Below are positions 40,948-49,494 of a stretch of 54,386 bases of DNA, piece by piece (the stretch's first letter is position 1; every line of letters starts with the position of its first letter). Made by a program: the position numbers and the translations under genes. Origin of the DNA: a virus. The stretch spans positions 1 to 54,386 of IMG/VR virus record IMGVR_UViG_3300045738_001741; one strand, written 5' to 3'. Under the pieces are notes generated by a model. That model made no database searches and was not told the DNA's origin. It saw nothing but the letters and a program-made list of their open reading frames with translations.

Positions 40948-43236
40948 ATGTCGATTCGTGCATTACAAGATTATACGTACTATTCCAAGTACGCACGATA
41001 CAATGAAAGTGAAAAGAGAAGAGAGACGTGGAATGAAGCATGTGATAGAGTTAAAGAAATGCATTTGAGGAGATATCCTCAAGTAAAAGATGAAATAGAA
41101 TGGGCGTTTAATCTTTCGAAAGACGTAAGAGTATTAGGGTCACAACGAGCTTTACAGTTTGGTGGCACGCCTATCGAAAAGAAGAATGCAAGAATCTACA
41201 ATTGCACTGTTTCTTTTTGCGATAGAATTCGATTTTTTCAAGAGTGCTTTTGGCTATTACTGTGTGGATGTGGCACGGGATTCAGTGTCCAGAATCATCA
41301 CATCGCTAAATTGCCAGATTTTTATCCTGATATGGTTAAGGCTTTTAAGACACCGCCTCTTGGTGATGTCCCCGTCGCAGAACATGCCAATCTCAAGAGA
41401 AGAATTTTTACAATTCCAGATACTATTGAGGGATGGGCAGATGCGTTGGGAGTTCTAATGGCCACCTATATGCCTAATCCAGAATTTCCAGATTGGGAAG
41501 GGTGCTTTGTAGAGTTTGATTTTTCTGCTATTCGTCCGAAAGGGTCATATTTATCTTCTGGTGTTGGCAAAGCTCCAGGATCAGGGCCTCTTCGAGAAGC
41601 TCTGCGTATTATTCAGAACATGTTAAATGAAAGAATAATTCAGGGCTTTGATCGCTTGCGGACTATTGATGCTTACGACATCGTTATGCACGCAAGTGAT
41701 GCGGTGTTATCTGGTGGTGTGCGAAGGTCTGCCACTATCTGTATTTTTTCACCAGATGATGAGGATATGGTTCTTGCTAAAACAGGAAATTGGTTTGTAG
41801 AAAATCCTCAACGTGGTCGTTCTAACAATTCTGCTCTTCTTTTGCGGGATAAAACCTCAAAAGAACAGTTTGTCAAATTAATGAGTGCTGTTAAGCAATT
41901 TGGAGAACCAGGATTTTATTGGAGTGATAGTACCGAGCAATTGCCTAATCCATGTGTTGAAATCGGAATGTGGCCGGTAGACGAAGTGACAGGTGAGTCC
42001 GGTTGGCAGTTTTGCAATCTTTGTGAAATCAATGGCAAGAAAATCAGATGTAAAGAAGATTTTGCCATAGCCGCTAGAGCCGCAGCAATTATTGGGACGC
42101 TACAAGCCGGATATTCTAGCTTTGACTACTTAGGACCAGTTACAGAGGCTATTGTGCGACGTGAGGCTCTTCTGGGAGTGAGCATGACAGGGATGCAGGA
42201 CAGCCCAGATATTACTTTTAACCCTTCTATTCAACGACAAATGGCCAAACTTGTTGTAGAAACAAATGAATGGATGGCAAAGAAAATTGGCATCAATCCT
42301 GCGGCACGTTGCACATGTATTAAACCCGCAGGAACCACAAGTTGCATGTTAGGAAGCGCTAGTGGTGTTCATCCACATCATGCTCGACGATACTTTCGCA
42401 GAGTACAAGCAAATGCTTTAGAGTCTGTTTATCAGTATTTTAAAGAGCATAATCCTGTTGCTATAGAATCAAGTGTTTATAGAGAAACTGATGGTGTAAT
42501 TACATTTTGTATAGAAGTGCCCGATGGTGCAAAAACTAAGAATGATATAGCAGCTATTGAGCTTCTAAAATGCGTTAAAACAACTTATCAGAATTGGGTA
42601 GAGTATGGAAAGCAAAAGGATTTGTGTACGCAAGAATGGCTTACCCATAACGTTTCAAATACTATTAATGTCCGACCAGATGAGTGGGACAAAGTAACTG
42701 ATTTCATCTATAAAAATCGCAATTTCTTTTCAGGTATCGCATTGTTGCCACAATCTGGTGATTTAGATTATCCTCAAGCCCCAATGTTAAATGTTCACAC
42801 ACCAAGAGAGATTTTTCAAAGGTATGGTGATGGTTCATTAATGGCGAGTGGGTTGATTGTTGATGGACTCCATGCGTTCGATGGTAATCTTTGGAATGCG
42901 TGTAATGCTGTATTAGGGCTTGGTGACCCCATAGAACTTCCAGAAGAACCGACTTCAAGCAATATTGATGATTTTAGGGCCTATGAATCAGAAGTTCAAA
43001 AGTGCAAAAAACAACTTGATTGGATTCGTCGAGTTGAACAATTTGCAGAAAGATATTGTGATAAAGACGTTCGTAAATGTTCTTATCTTCTAAAAGAAGT
43101 GAACAATTGGAAGCTTTGGCTTGATCTAAAACGTGAATACGTGGATGTAGATTATACCCAATTGATAGAAGAGGAGGATTTTACCAAGCCAATGGATACT
43201 ATTGCTTGCGCAGGCGGTGCGTGTGAAATAATGTAA
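40948..43236 (+). CDS. nrdJ: Class II (B12-dependent) ribonucleotide reductase, monomeric
   Basis: A 762-residue enzyme making deoxynucleotides without oxygen-dependent subunits. LLLCGCGTGFSV (near 107-118) is the N-terminal signature. NPCVEIGMWP (near 334-343) is the catalytic cysteine/glutamate site, usually written NPCGEI, here with V for G. TSCMLGSASGVHPHHARRYFRR is near 467-488. The C-terminal CAGGAC pair would re-reduce the active site. No cobalamin riboswitch is seen in the 150-base leader, which instead has GAAATTAG repeats and an AAGGAAG site. Confidence 0.92.
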   Translation: MSIRALQDYTYYSKYARYNESEKRRETWNEACDRVKEMHLRRYPQVKDEIEWAFNLSKDVRVLGSQRALQFGGTPIEKKNARIYNCTVSFCDRIRFFQECFWLLLCGCGTGFSVQNHHIAKLPDFYPDMVKAFKTPPLGDVPVAEHANLKRRIFTIPDTIEGWADALGVLMATYMPNPEFPDWEGCFVEFDFSAIRPKGSYLSSGVGKAPGSGPLREALRIIQNMLNERIIQGFDRLRTIDAYDIVMHASDAVLSGGVRRSATICIFSPDDEDMVLAKTGNWFVENPQRGRSNNSALLLRDKTSKEQFVKLMSAVKQFGEPGFYWSDSTEQLPNPCVEIGMWPVDEVTGESGWQFCNLCEINGKKIRCKEDFAIAARAAAIIGTLQAGYSSFDYLGPVTEAIVRREALLGVSMTGMQDSPDITFNPSIQRQMAKLVVETNEWMAKKIGINPAARCTCIKPAGTTSCMLGSASGVHPHHARRYFRRVQANALESVYQYFKEHNPVAIESSVYRETDGVITFCIEVPDGAKTKNDIAAIELLKCVKTTYQNWVEYGKQKDLCTQEWLTHNVSNTINVRPDEWDKVTDFIYKNRNFFSGIALLPQSGDLDYPQAPMLNVHTPREIFQRYGDGSLMASGLIVDGLHAFDGNLWNACNAVLGLGDPIELPEEPTSSNIDDFRAYESEVQKCKKQLDWIRRVEQFAERYCDKDVRKCSYLLKEVNNWKLWLDLKREYVDVDYTQLIEEEDFTKPMDTIACAGGACEIM

Positions 43237-43336
43237 AAGGAGTATATGCCGCTCCTGTTTCTTTTATCTTATTGGTTCTCAAAAACTATAATACCTGTTA
43301 CTTAAAGCAAATAGAAGCAACAGAGGAGTTCTACCG

Positions 43337-44968
43337 TTGAGCAAGTTTATCATCGTGGCAGGAGGAGTTATTAGTGGCACTGGTAAAGGGGTTTCAGCGG
43401 CGTCTATTGGATTGTTGCTAAAATTACGAGGATTTTCGGTTGAGATAATTAAGTTTGATCCATATTTAAACGTTGGTGCTGGCACCCTGGCTCCTCGTGA
43501 GCATGGAGAATGCTTTCTTTGCGATGATGGCACTGAATGCGATCTTGATCTTGGGCACTATGAGAGGATTGCCGGAATCACGGTCACTAAAAACAACATC
43601 TGTACAGCGGGCACCGTTTATAAAGAATTAGTGCAAGAACAAGAAGATGGTAAATGGCTGGGACATACAATCCAAGTTGTTCCACATGTTGTCGATAAGA
43701 TTAGCGAACGTCTCATCAAGTTAGGGAATAAAGCAGATATTGTGATTGCCGAAATTGGCGGCACAGTAGGTGACGTAGAATCTGATCCTTTTTATAAATC
43801 GGCTGCATTCTTCAAACAAAAGTTCGGTGACAATTGCATGATTGTCATGGTCGCCCCTATACTTTGGGTGCCCACTATCAAAGAATTTAAAACCAAACCA
43901 TTGCAACGTGCTGTCATTGACTTGAAGTCTCACGGTCTTAATCCAGATATGCTTCTTTGTCGAGTGGACAGAGAAGTTCCTCTTTCGATTCTTAAAAAAG
44001 TTTCTGATATGACTGGCGTTCCAATGTCGGCTGTTTATGATGCTCCTGATGTGAGCACAATTTATAAGGTGCCAATAGAGTTTTACAATCGACAAATTGA
44101 TGATATGATTGTTGATAAATTCCGTCTCAAGAGAAGTGGATGCAGGATTCACAAATATCGAGAGACTGTTGAAAAATATGCTAACAATAAAATGCCGGTT
44201 GTCGAAATTGGTATTTTTGGGAAATACGGTAATTGTGATGAAGCATACATTAGTTTGAAAGAAGCTCTTTTACACGCAGGGTTGGCCAATGATGTTAAAG
44301 TCAAAATACGTTGGGTTGAAGCTGGAGAACTAGAAGCATACAAAGATATGCGAGGCGTGAACCGGTTATTTGAAGGACTGCATGGGATCATTGTTCCTGG
44401 TGGGTTTGACAGTCGTGGTGTTGAAGGTAAAATAAAAGCTATCAAATATGTTAGAGAAAAGAGGATGCCGTTTCTTGGGATTTGCCTTGGTCTCCAATGT
44501 TGCGTCATTGAGTTTGCTAGAAATGTGTGCAACCTAGATGCGAATAGCATAGAGTTCGATAAAGATTGTAAAGAACCGGTTATCTGTTTTGTAGATGGGC
44601 AAGAAGGACTTAAAAATAAATCAGGCACAATGAGGTTGGGTGCGTATGAGTGCGAATTGGCTAATGACTCCCTTGCTAAGGAGGCTTATGGCAAAAGAAG
44701 CATAAATGAAAGACATAGGCACCGATATGAAGTAAGCAATGATTATTTGGAGCAATTTGAAAATCAAGGACTCCTGGTTAGCGGTCGTAATCCAGAATCT
44801 AGCTTAGTGGAAATAATGGAGCTAGATCGAGAGATGCACCCATACTTTATTGCGACTCAGGCTCATCCTGAATTCAAAAGCAGGTTGCTAGAACCGGCAC
44901 CACTTTTTAATGGCCTTATCATCGCTGCACAGAACTACAAAAATGACGAAAACGATCAAGAAGTCTGA
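43337..44968 (+). CDS. pyrG: CTP synthase
   Basis: A 543-residue enzyme, full length, converting UTP to CTP. The synthetase domain has SGTGKGVSAASIG (near 14-26), FDPYLNVGAGTLAP and IAEIGGTVGDVES. The glutaminase domain has GICLGLQ with the catalytic cysteine (near 382) and a HPEF motif near the end. The start is TTG with AGAGGAG. It gives the phage its own final pyrimidine step, next to the RNR gene. Confidence 0.93.
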   Translation: MSKFIIVAGGVISGTGKGVSAASIGLLLKLRGFSVEIIKFDPYLNVGAGTLAPREHGECFLCDDGTECDLDLGHYERIAGITVTKNNICTAGTVYKELVQEQEDGKWLGHTIQVVPHVVDKISERLIKLGNKADIVIAEIGGTVGDVESDPFYKSAAFFKQKFGDNCMIVMVAPILWVPTIKEFKTKPLQRAVIDLKSHGLNPDMLLCRVDREVPLSILKKVSDMTGVPMSAVYDAPDVSTIYKVPIEFYNRQIDDMIVDKFRLKRSGCRIHKYRETVEKYANNKMPVVEIGIFGKYGNCDEAYISLKEALLHAGLANDVKVKIRWVEAGELEAYKDMRGVNRLFEGLHGIIVPGGFDSRGVEGKIKAIKYVREKRMPFLGICLGLQCCVIEFARNVCNLDANSIEFDKDCKEPVICFVDGQEGLKNKSGTMRLGAYECELANDSLAKEAYGKRSINERHRHRYEVSNDYLEQFENQGLLVSGRNPESSLVEIMELDREMHPYFIATQAHPEFKSRLLEPAPLFNGLIIAAQNYKNDENDQEV

Positions 44969-45326
44969 CATGTGCCCACTTTGTGGCGATTACATGGATT
45001 TAATCGTCAAGAGTTGTCGTCATAAACCATTCATTGATGGCAAAACATATCCAAAAATATGTTTTTCCTGTTGGCAAGTTCCAAAAGCGGAAGTGCAAAC
45101 ATATAATGATGATGATTCCATTAAGAATGTTATAGGTCCGTTTTACGACCATCTCCATCTGCACACGGCAAAAGAACTATATGAACAGGGTGCGGCCAAT
45201 ACGCTTAAGCAAGCTAGAAATTCCGTGCGAGCAGTTAAGGCCGCTTGTAGGGGGCTTAGAAAGCCAGTGGGGGTAAAGCGACCACGGCAAGAAATAGATT
45301 TAGCTGATGAGGGATGGAGCGGATAG
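44943..45326 (+). CDS. Small zinc-ribbon protein
   Basis: A 127-residue protein with CPLCGDYMD near the start and KICFSCWQ later (C-x2-C twice, with an extra SC between them), fitting a zinc ribbon. The C-terminus is basic. Start unclear: ATG at 44943 overlaps the CTP synthase stop by 26 bases, and ATG at 44970 is the next choice. Nucleic-acid binding is likely; no family recognised. Confidence 0.6.
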   Translation: MTKTIKKSDMCPLCGDYMDLIVKSCRHKPFIDGKTYPKICFSCWQVPKAEVQTYNDDDSIKNVIGPFYDHLHLHTAKELYEQGAANTLKQARNSVRAVKAACRGLRKPVGVKRPRQEIDLADEGWSG

Positions 45327-45359
45327 AACAATGGACAGCTTATTTGTGATTCCTGTTCT

Positions 45360-46238
45360 TTATTTGAGATCATCTATCATATCATCTGTTGTTCCATATT
45401 CGAGACGTTCCAGCAGTTCGGAAAAACGACGTGATTTCATTTGGGAATACTCAGACTTACATTCTTCTACAAACTCCGTATCAGTGCGCCACACTTCATC
45501 AACAAAGACCTTTCCGAGTTTGCCATCATATTTCCCGTCAAGATATACACTGGCCTTGGTGGGACAAGCGAAGTTTTCACCTGATATCTGATGAATGATT
45601 GAAGGATTGCCACCGATGATATGTGTGGTAGTGTCAAAGCAATTGTCAATCAATCGCTTCTCTTCATATGGTTCTTCAATGTCGCCACAGAGTTTGGAGA
45701 TTGTTTGGAGTCGCCCCTTTGCTAGATCATGGTATTTAACATGGATGATGTCCTTCCTAAACCCTATGCCCCACAATGTATTCAGCATTATCGTATACTC
45801 GGCAATATAAGAATCAAAGGCAGAACGAACAGAAGTATGCGGCGATGTTGTATCCCACTTGTCCCACTTCTGATGTTGCATTAAGGAATAAGCTTCGGCG
45901 TGGGGAGTCTTCGATATCACTACCACAGAGTAATCATATTCTGGCTCAAAGATTTTGCGTGATAACAAACGCAGACCCTTGGAACTATCAACAATCACAT
46001 TGCATTCGTAATGGTCGAAGGTGTATCTGTAGAACGGTTCGCCCTTCCATTCACCATAGAGAGAACATTCCGCCACACTCCCTTTACACTTGGCACATGG
46101 CCCGCCTGCCAGTTGATTTGAATAGACTTGTGCGCCTTCACCTATTCCCCTGATTGTCGGTTGGGTATCGAGTAGCACATTCAGGAGAGACGATCCCGAA
46201 TAAGCCATGCCGATAATCCAGATTACTTTTCTTTCCAT
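45360..46238 (-). CDS. Sulfotransferase-like protein
   Basis: A 292-residue protein with the PAPS-binding loop GMAYSGSSLLNVLLD (about 10-24). A cysteine cluster PCAKCKGSVAEC (48-59) is like that in bacterial sulfotransferase relatives (CxCG...ECPxW). VIVDSSKGLRLL follows (about 82-93). It would transfer sulfate to a sugar, protein or small molecule. The target is unknown. Single gene on the minus strand between plus-strand genes. Confidence 0.7.
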   Translation of the reverse strand: MERKVIWIIGMAYSGSSLLNVLLDTQPTIRGIGEGAQVYSNQLAGGPCAKCKGSVAECSLYGEWKGEPFYRYTFDHYECNVIVDSSKGLRLLSRKIFEPEYDYSVVVISKTPHAEAYSLMQHQKWDKWDTTSPHTSVRSAFDSYIAEYTIMLNTLWGIGFRKDIIHVKYHDLAKGRLQTISKLCGDIEEPYEEKRLIDNCFDTTTHIIGGNPSIIHQISGENFACPTKASVYLDGKYDGKLGKVFVDEVWRTDTEFVEECKSEYSQMKSRRFSELLERLEYGTTDDMIDDLK

Positions 46239-46395
46239 TGCTTGATTCTCTTCTTGCTTCCTTTATAATTACTTGCCATAATTACGCAAAGTATGAGAGA
46301 AAGCGTCTGGCATTCCGGGCATATAGTTTATTTCGTTAGTGATTGGGCAAATCTACTTTGTGTTACTAAATAATAATAGTAAGAAAGGGAATGCA

Positions 46396-46914
46396 ATGCA
46401 ATTTAGAGAATTTGTACTGAATGAAAATAAGGCATATCTAGGCCAGAGAATTGGCGATATATTGAATGCGCTGCAAGATATGGAAGAAAATAAAGAGGGC
46501 TTAGGAGCACGACAAATGGTTACAGATGCAGAACGCATTGTTAATCAAATACGTCGTATATTGCACACCAATTGGCCGCAAGATCAGCAGAAAAACCTAG
46601 AAGCTTTGCAAAAGTCAGGCGTAGGTATTATGAGAGCAATTGAGGATAAAGATGATCTTTCCAATGTCCTTCCTACAGTTACTCAGGAAATAGAAAAATT
46701 AATGGGGGACATGGGTACGCCAGTCCAGCAATTGGCGACTCCAGAGGGTGCGGAATCAGCCGAAGAGGCTCCTGAAACTATATCTCCTTCGGCAGGAGAA
46801 ACTCCTCCAGAAGCACCTCCAGAAGAACCCACGCCAGAGCCTACTGAGCCTCCACCAGGAACCACGCCTCCACCAGCCCCACCAGTAGAACCCACTCCGC
46901 AACCAATGGTTTAA
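46396..46914 (+). CDS. Protein with capsid-targeting-like N-terminus and P/E tail
   Basis: A 172-residue protein starting MQFREFVLNENKAYLG; the L-x-E site LNE falls at 8-10. It is helical up to about 115, then a Pro/Glu/Thr-rich disordered tail. The ATG with AAAGGGA upstream is preferred to an earlier in-frame ATG because of the shared motif. An AT-rich CTAAATAATA lies about 30 bases upstream, similar to that before the 28073 gene. Confidence 0.6.
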   Translation: MQFREFVLNENKAYLGQRIGDILNALQDMEENKEGLGARQMVTDAERIVNQIRRILHTNWPQDQQKNLEALQKSGVGIMRAIEDKDDLSNVLPTVTQEIEKLMGDMGTPVQQLATPEGAESAEEAPETISPSAGETPPEAPPEEPTPEPTEPPPGTTPPPAPPVEPTPQPMV

Positions 46915-46967
46915 TTCTCTTGTTGTTTCCTTGGGAAAAGCATATAATGCTGGGTCATTCTTAAAAA

Positions 46968-46977
46968 AAGGGGGGTG
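46968..46977 (+). promoter_or_regulatory. Ribosome binding site supporting an AUC start
   Basis: A run AAGGGGGGTG pairs with the 3' end of 16S rRNA apart from one G-U, and its G run ends six bases before the ATC codon at 46982. The only upstream alternative is a TTG at 46931 that would leave 18 residues before the catalytic cysteine. Confidence 0.5.
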
Positions 46978-46981
46978 TGTC

Positions 46982-48235
46982 ATCTGCGGAATAGCAGGCT
47001 ATATCGGCGAGAGCAAAAAGCCGGATATCACGTATGCGATAATCACCAGTTTGTTCGCCCAAACAGAATCTAGAGGGAGAGATGCTGCTGGGTTTTGGGG
47101 CACTCAAAAAGACGATGGGAAAATTCTATATCACAAAGAACCCATTCCTTCTAGTGAATTTGTAAAAAAAGATATTTGGAAGAAGATATCTAAAATGGAC
47201 CCAAATATATTGTTGGTGCATTCTAGAGGAGCTTCGGCTGGTGTGGGCACGCCTTCTGTAAATGCAAACAATCATCCATTTGTATCTACAGATAAAAAAA
47301 TCGGCTTAATTCATAATGGTCGAATTCCAGACCTTGAATATAACATGCTAAAAAAGAAATATGAGGTTTCTTCTACTTGCGACTCTGAAATATTTCTTCG
47401 AATTTTTGAAGCTGCTGATGATTCCGAATACGCTTCTGGTTTATCTAAAATTTGGTCGCAAGTTCTGCGGGGCCATATGGCTATTGCCATTGGAGAAAGA
47501 CTTGATGAAGGACATCGCAGATTATGGTTATCGAGAAATAAATATAGAACTTTATGGCTAATAGACCTGCGAGAGCAACTTGGACAAATTTTCTTCTGTT
47601 CGACGCCAGATATTTGGACATTTGCGGCTAATGAATGTGCGGCCATTCAGCCCTTTATCAAGAAGAAGGTTAAGTTGGCGGAATTGCCTACCGAGGAAGT
47701 TTGGTCGCTCACTATTTCTCCTGAACAGCCAGTTGTTAAAACTAATATGATTCGCAAGTTCGAGGTAGAGCCAAATGGATATGAAGAGTGGGAGCATGAT
47801 GGTGATCCGTTGCCAATTATTCAGCGTAAAACCACAACAGGTATTTTCACAAAATTAGACGACCGAGAAAATGTCATTTGCAGTGGCAACAAAAACGGAA
47901 ATGGTAAAATCGTTGACAATCATAAAAGTAAAAGTCGTAAAAGACATGAAAATAATTGGCCTCGACAAAATGTCAATGGAGACCTTGCCCTCTTTCCAGA
48001 CGAACAACACGAAGAGACGTATGAATATATTGAAGACGCTACCGGTAAACAAGGTGTGAGGAAATTAAACGAACATGTTTCTAATATCAAGCAAATTGCT
48101 CAAGATATAGAAACATTAGCAGAAAACTTATGTATAGAAGGCTCGGTTGAAGAACGAGATATGGTTGATTTGCTAACATTTCTAGAAACTACGGAGAATG
48201 ATTTGGCAGGAACGTTGAAAATATTAGAACATTAA
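46982..48235 (+). CDS. Class II glutamine amidotransferase
   Basis: About 417 residues from the AUC at 46982, so that CGIAGYIGES follows the initiator and Cys2 becomes the N-terminal nucleophile. ESRGRDAAGF, LLVHSRGASAG, NNHPF, GLIHNGRIP and TCDSEIF match the GlmS/PurF glutaminase domain in order. It releases ammonia from glutamine. No synthetase domain follows; the C-terminal 180 residues are acidic and charged with no known fold. The partner could be the amidoligase at 4093-5133. A TTG start (46931) with later removal of a propeptide, as in PurF, is the alternative. Confidence 0.82.
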   Translation: MCGIAGYIGESKKPDITYAIITSLFAQTESRGRDAAGFWGTQKDDGKILYHKEPIPSSEFVKKDIWKKISKMDPNILLVHSRGASAGVGTPSVNANNHPFVSTDKKIGLIHNGRIPDLEYNMLKKKYEVSSTCDSEIFLRIFEAADDSEYASGLSKIWSQVLRGHMAIAIGERLDEGHRRLWLSRNKYRTLWLIDLREQLGQIFFCSTPDIWTFAANECAAIQPFIKKKVKLAELPTEEVWSLTISPEQPVVKTNMIRKFEVEPNGYEEWEHDGDPLPIIQRKTTTGIFTKLDDRENVICSGNKNGNGKIVDNHKSKSRKRHENNWPRQNVNGDLALFPDEQHEETYEYIEDATGKQGVRKLNEHVSNIKQIAQDIETLAENLCIEGSVEERDMVDLLTFLETTENDLAGTLKILEH

Positions 48236-48247
48236 CTCCGTTACTGT

Positions 48248-48805
48248 ATGAATGATGATTTTGAAGTAGAGCCAATTTGGGAGAAGAAGCCAAAAAAAGG
48301 TATCAAGACTGGTCAAAAAGGCAAACGAGTAGAGCGTGATCTTTGTAAGGAATTAAACAAACGATTTTCCAAACTTATAGCCAAGAACTCCTGGGGTCAT
48401 TTCTCACGTTCGGTGGGATCAGGTAATAGATGGGGGCAGGGAGTTCATTTGCCCAAACATGCTAAAGATACCTTCTATGGGGACATCACTTGTCCAGAGA
48501 ATTTTCTATTTGTTATTGAATCCAAGGGTGGTTACAACGATATTGATCTCAATTTTGCATTCGATAATGGACATAAAGAAATAGATAATTTCTTGAAACA
48601 AGTTTTAGATGATTCAAAACGATCCGGTAGAAAGCCCTTACTTGTTTGGAAAAAGGATCGCAAGCCAAGATTGGCGTTTATTCAAATGGAGTTCCAATCC
48701 TCCACACTCCTTCAATTTAAGTATTTCATGCGATACAATGATTGGGTCGCTGTATTGTTTGATGATCTAATTAAGTTAGATGATGACTTCTTTTTTAGTC
48801 TCTAG
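48248..48805 (+). CDS. PD-(D/E)XK nuclease, Holliday-junction-resolvase-like
   Basis: A 185-residue protein with GKRVERDLCKELNKRF (24-39), SVGSGNR, YGDITCP and FVIESKGGY (about 87-95). The E...D...E-x-K order is that of PD-(D/E)XK nucleases, close to archaeal-type resolvases. It could cut branched DNA before packaging. It follows the amidotransferase gene by 12 bases, and its end overlaps the convergent gene slightly. Confidence 0.75.
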   Translation: MNDDFEVEPIWEKKPKKGIKTGQKGKRVERDLCKELNKRFSKLIAKNSWGHFSRSVGSGNRWGQGVHLPKHAKDTFYGDITCPENFLFVIESKGGYNDIDLNFAFDNGHKEIDNFLKQVLDDSKRSGRKPLLVWKKDRKPRLAFIQMEFQSSTLLQFKYFMRYNDWVAVLFDDLIKLDDDFFFSL

Positions 48806-49079
48806 GTTGGAATTTTTTAAGAAGGTCATTCATGGCATCTACCGCTGGCTGATCGTATCCTGCTACTCGTTTTAATGCCTTGGCCTTGAATTCAGATGGG
48901 CACACTTTCTCTGTCTTTGGTTTGAGATCGTCTAAATAGATTACGAGGTAATATGAACCCCATCGTTTGCCATCATGCACCCAGGACTTTCGTTTATTTT
49001 CATAGTGGCAGGGCCGACCTCGGAACTTATACGTTTGCAAAGTTTGGAGCCTCCCATTTGGGATTCCATGTAAACACAT
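48795..49079 (-). CDS. Small unknown protein
   Basis: A 94-residue frame. The first ATG overlaps the next gene by over 50 bases, so a TTG at 49040, which has GGGAGG upstream, may be the real start. The core has KSWVHDGKRWGSYYLVIYLDD and a helical end. No known family. Its 3' end overlaps the resolvase gene by 11 bases. Confidence 0.5.
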   Translation of the reverse strand: MCLHGIPNGRLQTLQTYKFRGRPCHYENKRKSWVHDGKRWGSYYLVIYLDDLKPKTEKVCPSEFKAKALKRVAGYDQPAVDAMNDLLKKFQPRD

Positions 49080-49485
49080 CTGTCTCAGCCGGGCGCAGAT
49101 GAGTTAGAGTGCGGTCTTCACAATAGGCTCTACAAGCTGTTACTGTGAATTTGTAGACTTCCAGAGTATTCTTCCCAGATCGCAATAAGTAGTGCCAAAA
49201 TAGGATTGCGGGATCATTTTGGCCTTTGAAGTCTCCATCCTTTACGGCTGTGGCGAACTTTATTGCCTTTTCTTTTCCAAACCTGATGGCGCATTTGCAA
49301 ACAACAGCACCAACAGCCGCACTTGCCCTTGGCAAGTGCGGTATGATTTCTTCGATCAATTTTTGATGCTTGTGGCAAAACAACACTCTTGATGCAGGGG
49401 TAGAACCTTCGGCATAACGGCCATGCCGTGGCCCCTTCATCATCTGGTTGGAGATCATCTCCAACAGTCCCTTAGTTGTTGGCAT
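49027..49485 (-). CDS. Unknown phage-type protein
   Basis: A 152-residue basic protein with SAAVGAVVCKCAIRFGKEKA and KNTLEVYKFTVTACRAYCEDRTL, cysteines near 63-65 and 118-121. No known family. Upstream and downstream small genes suggest one minus-strand operon reaching to 52660. Confidence 0.6.
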   Translation of the reverse strand: MPTTKGLLEMISNQMMKGPRHGRYAEGSTPASRVLFCHKHQKLIEEIIPHLPRASAAVGAVVCKCAIRFGKEKAIKFATAVKDGDFKGQNDPAILFWHYLLRSGKNTLEVYKFTVTACRAYCEDRTLTHLRPAETDVFTWNPKWEAPNFANV

Positions 49486-49494
49486 TAGATTTCC

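Noticed and set aside
46931-46984. TTG at 46931 as the start of the amidotransferase
   Set aside because: It would leave 18 extra residues before the catalytic cysteine and has no ribosome site; kept only as an alternative with a cleaved propeptide.
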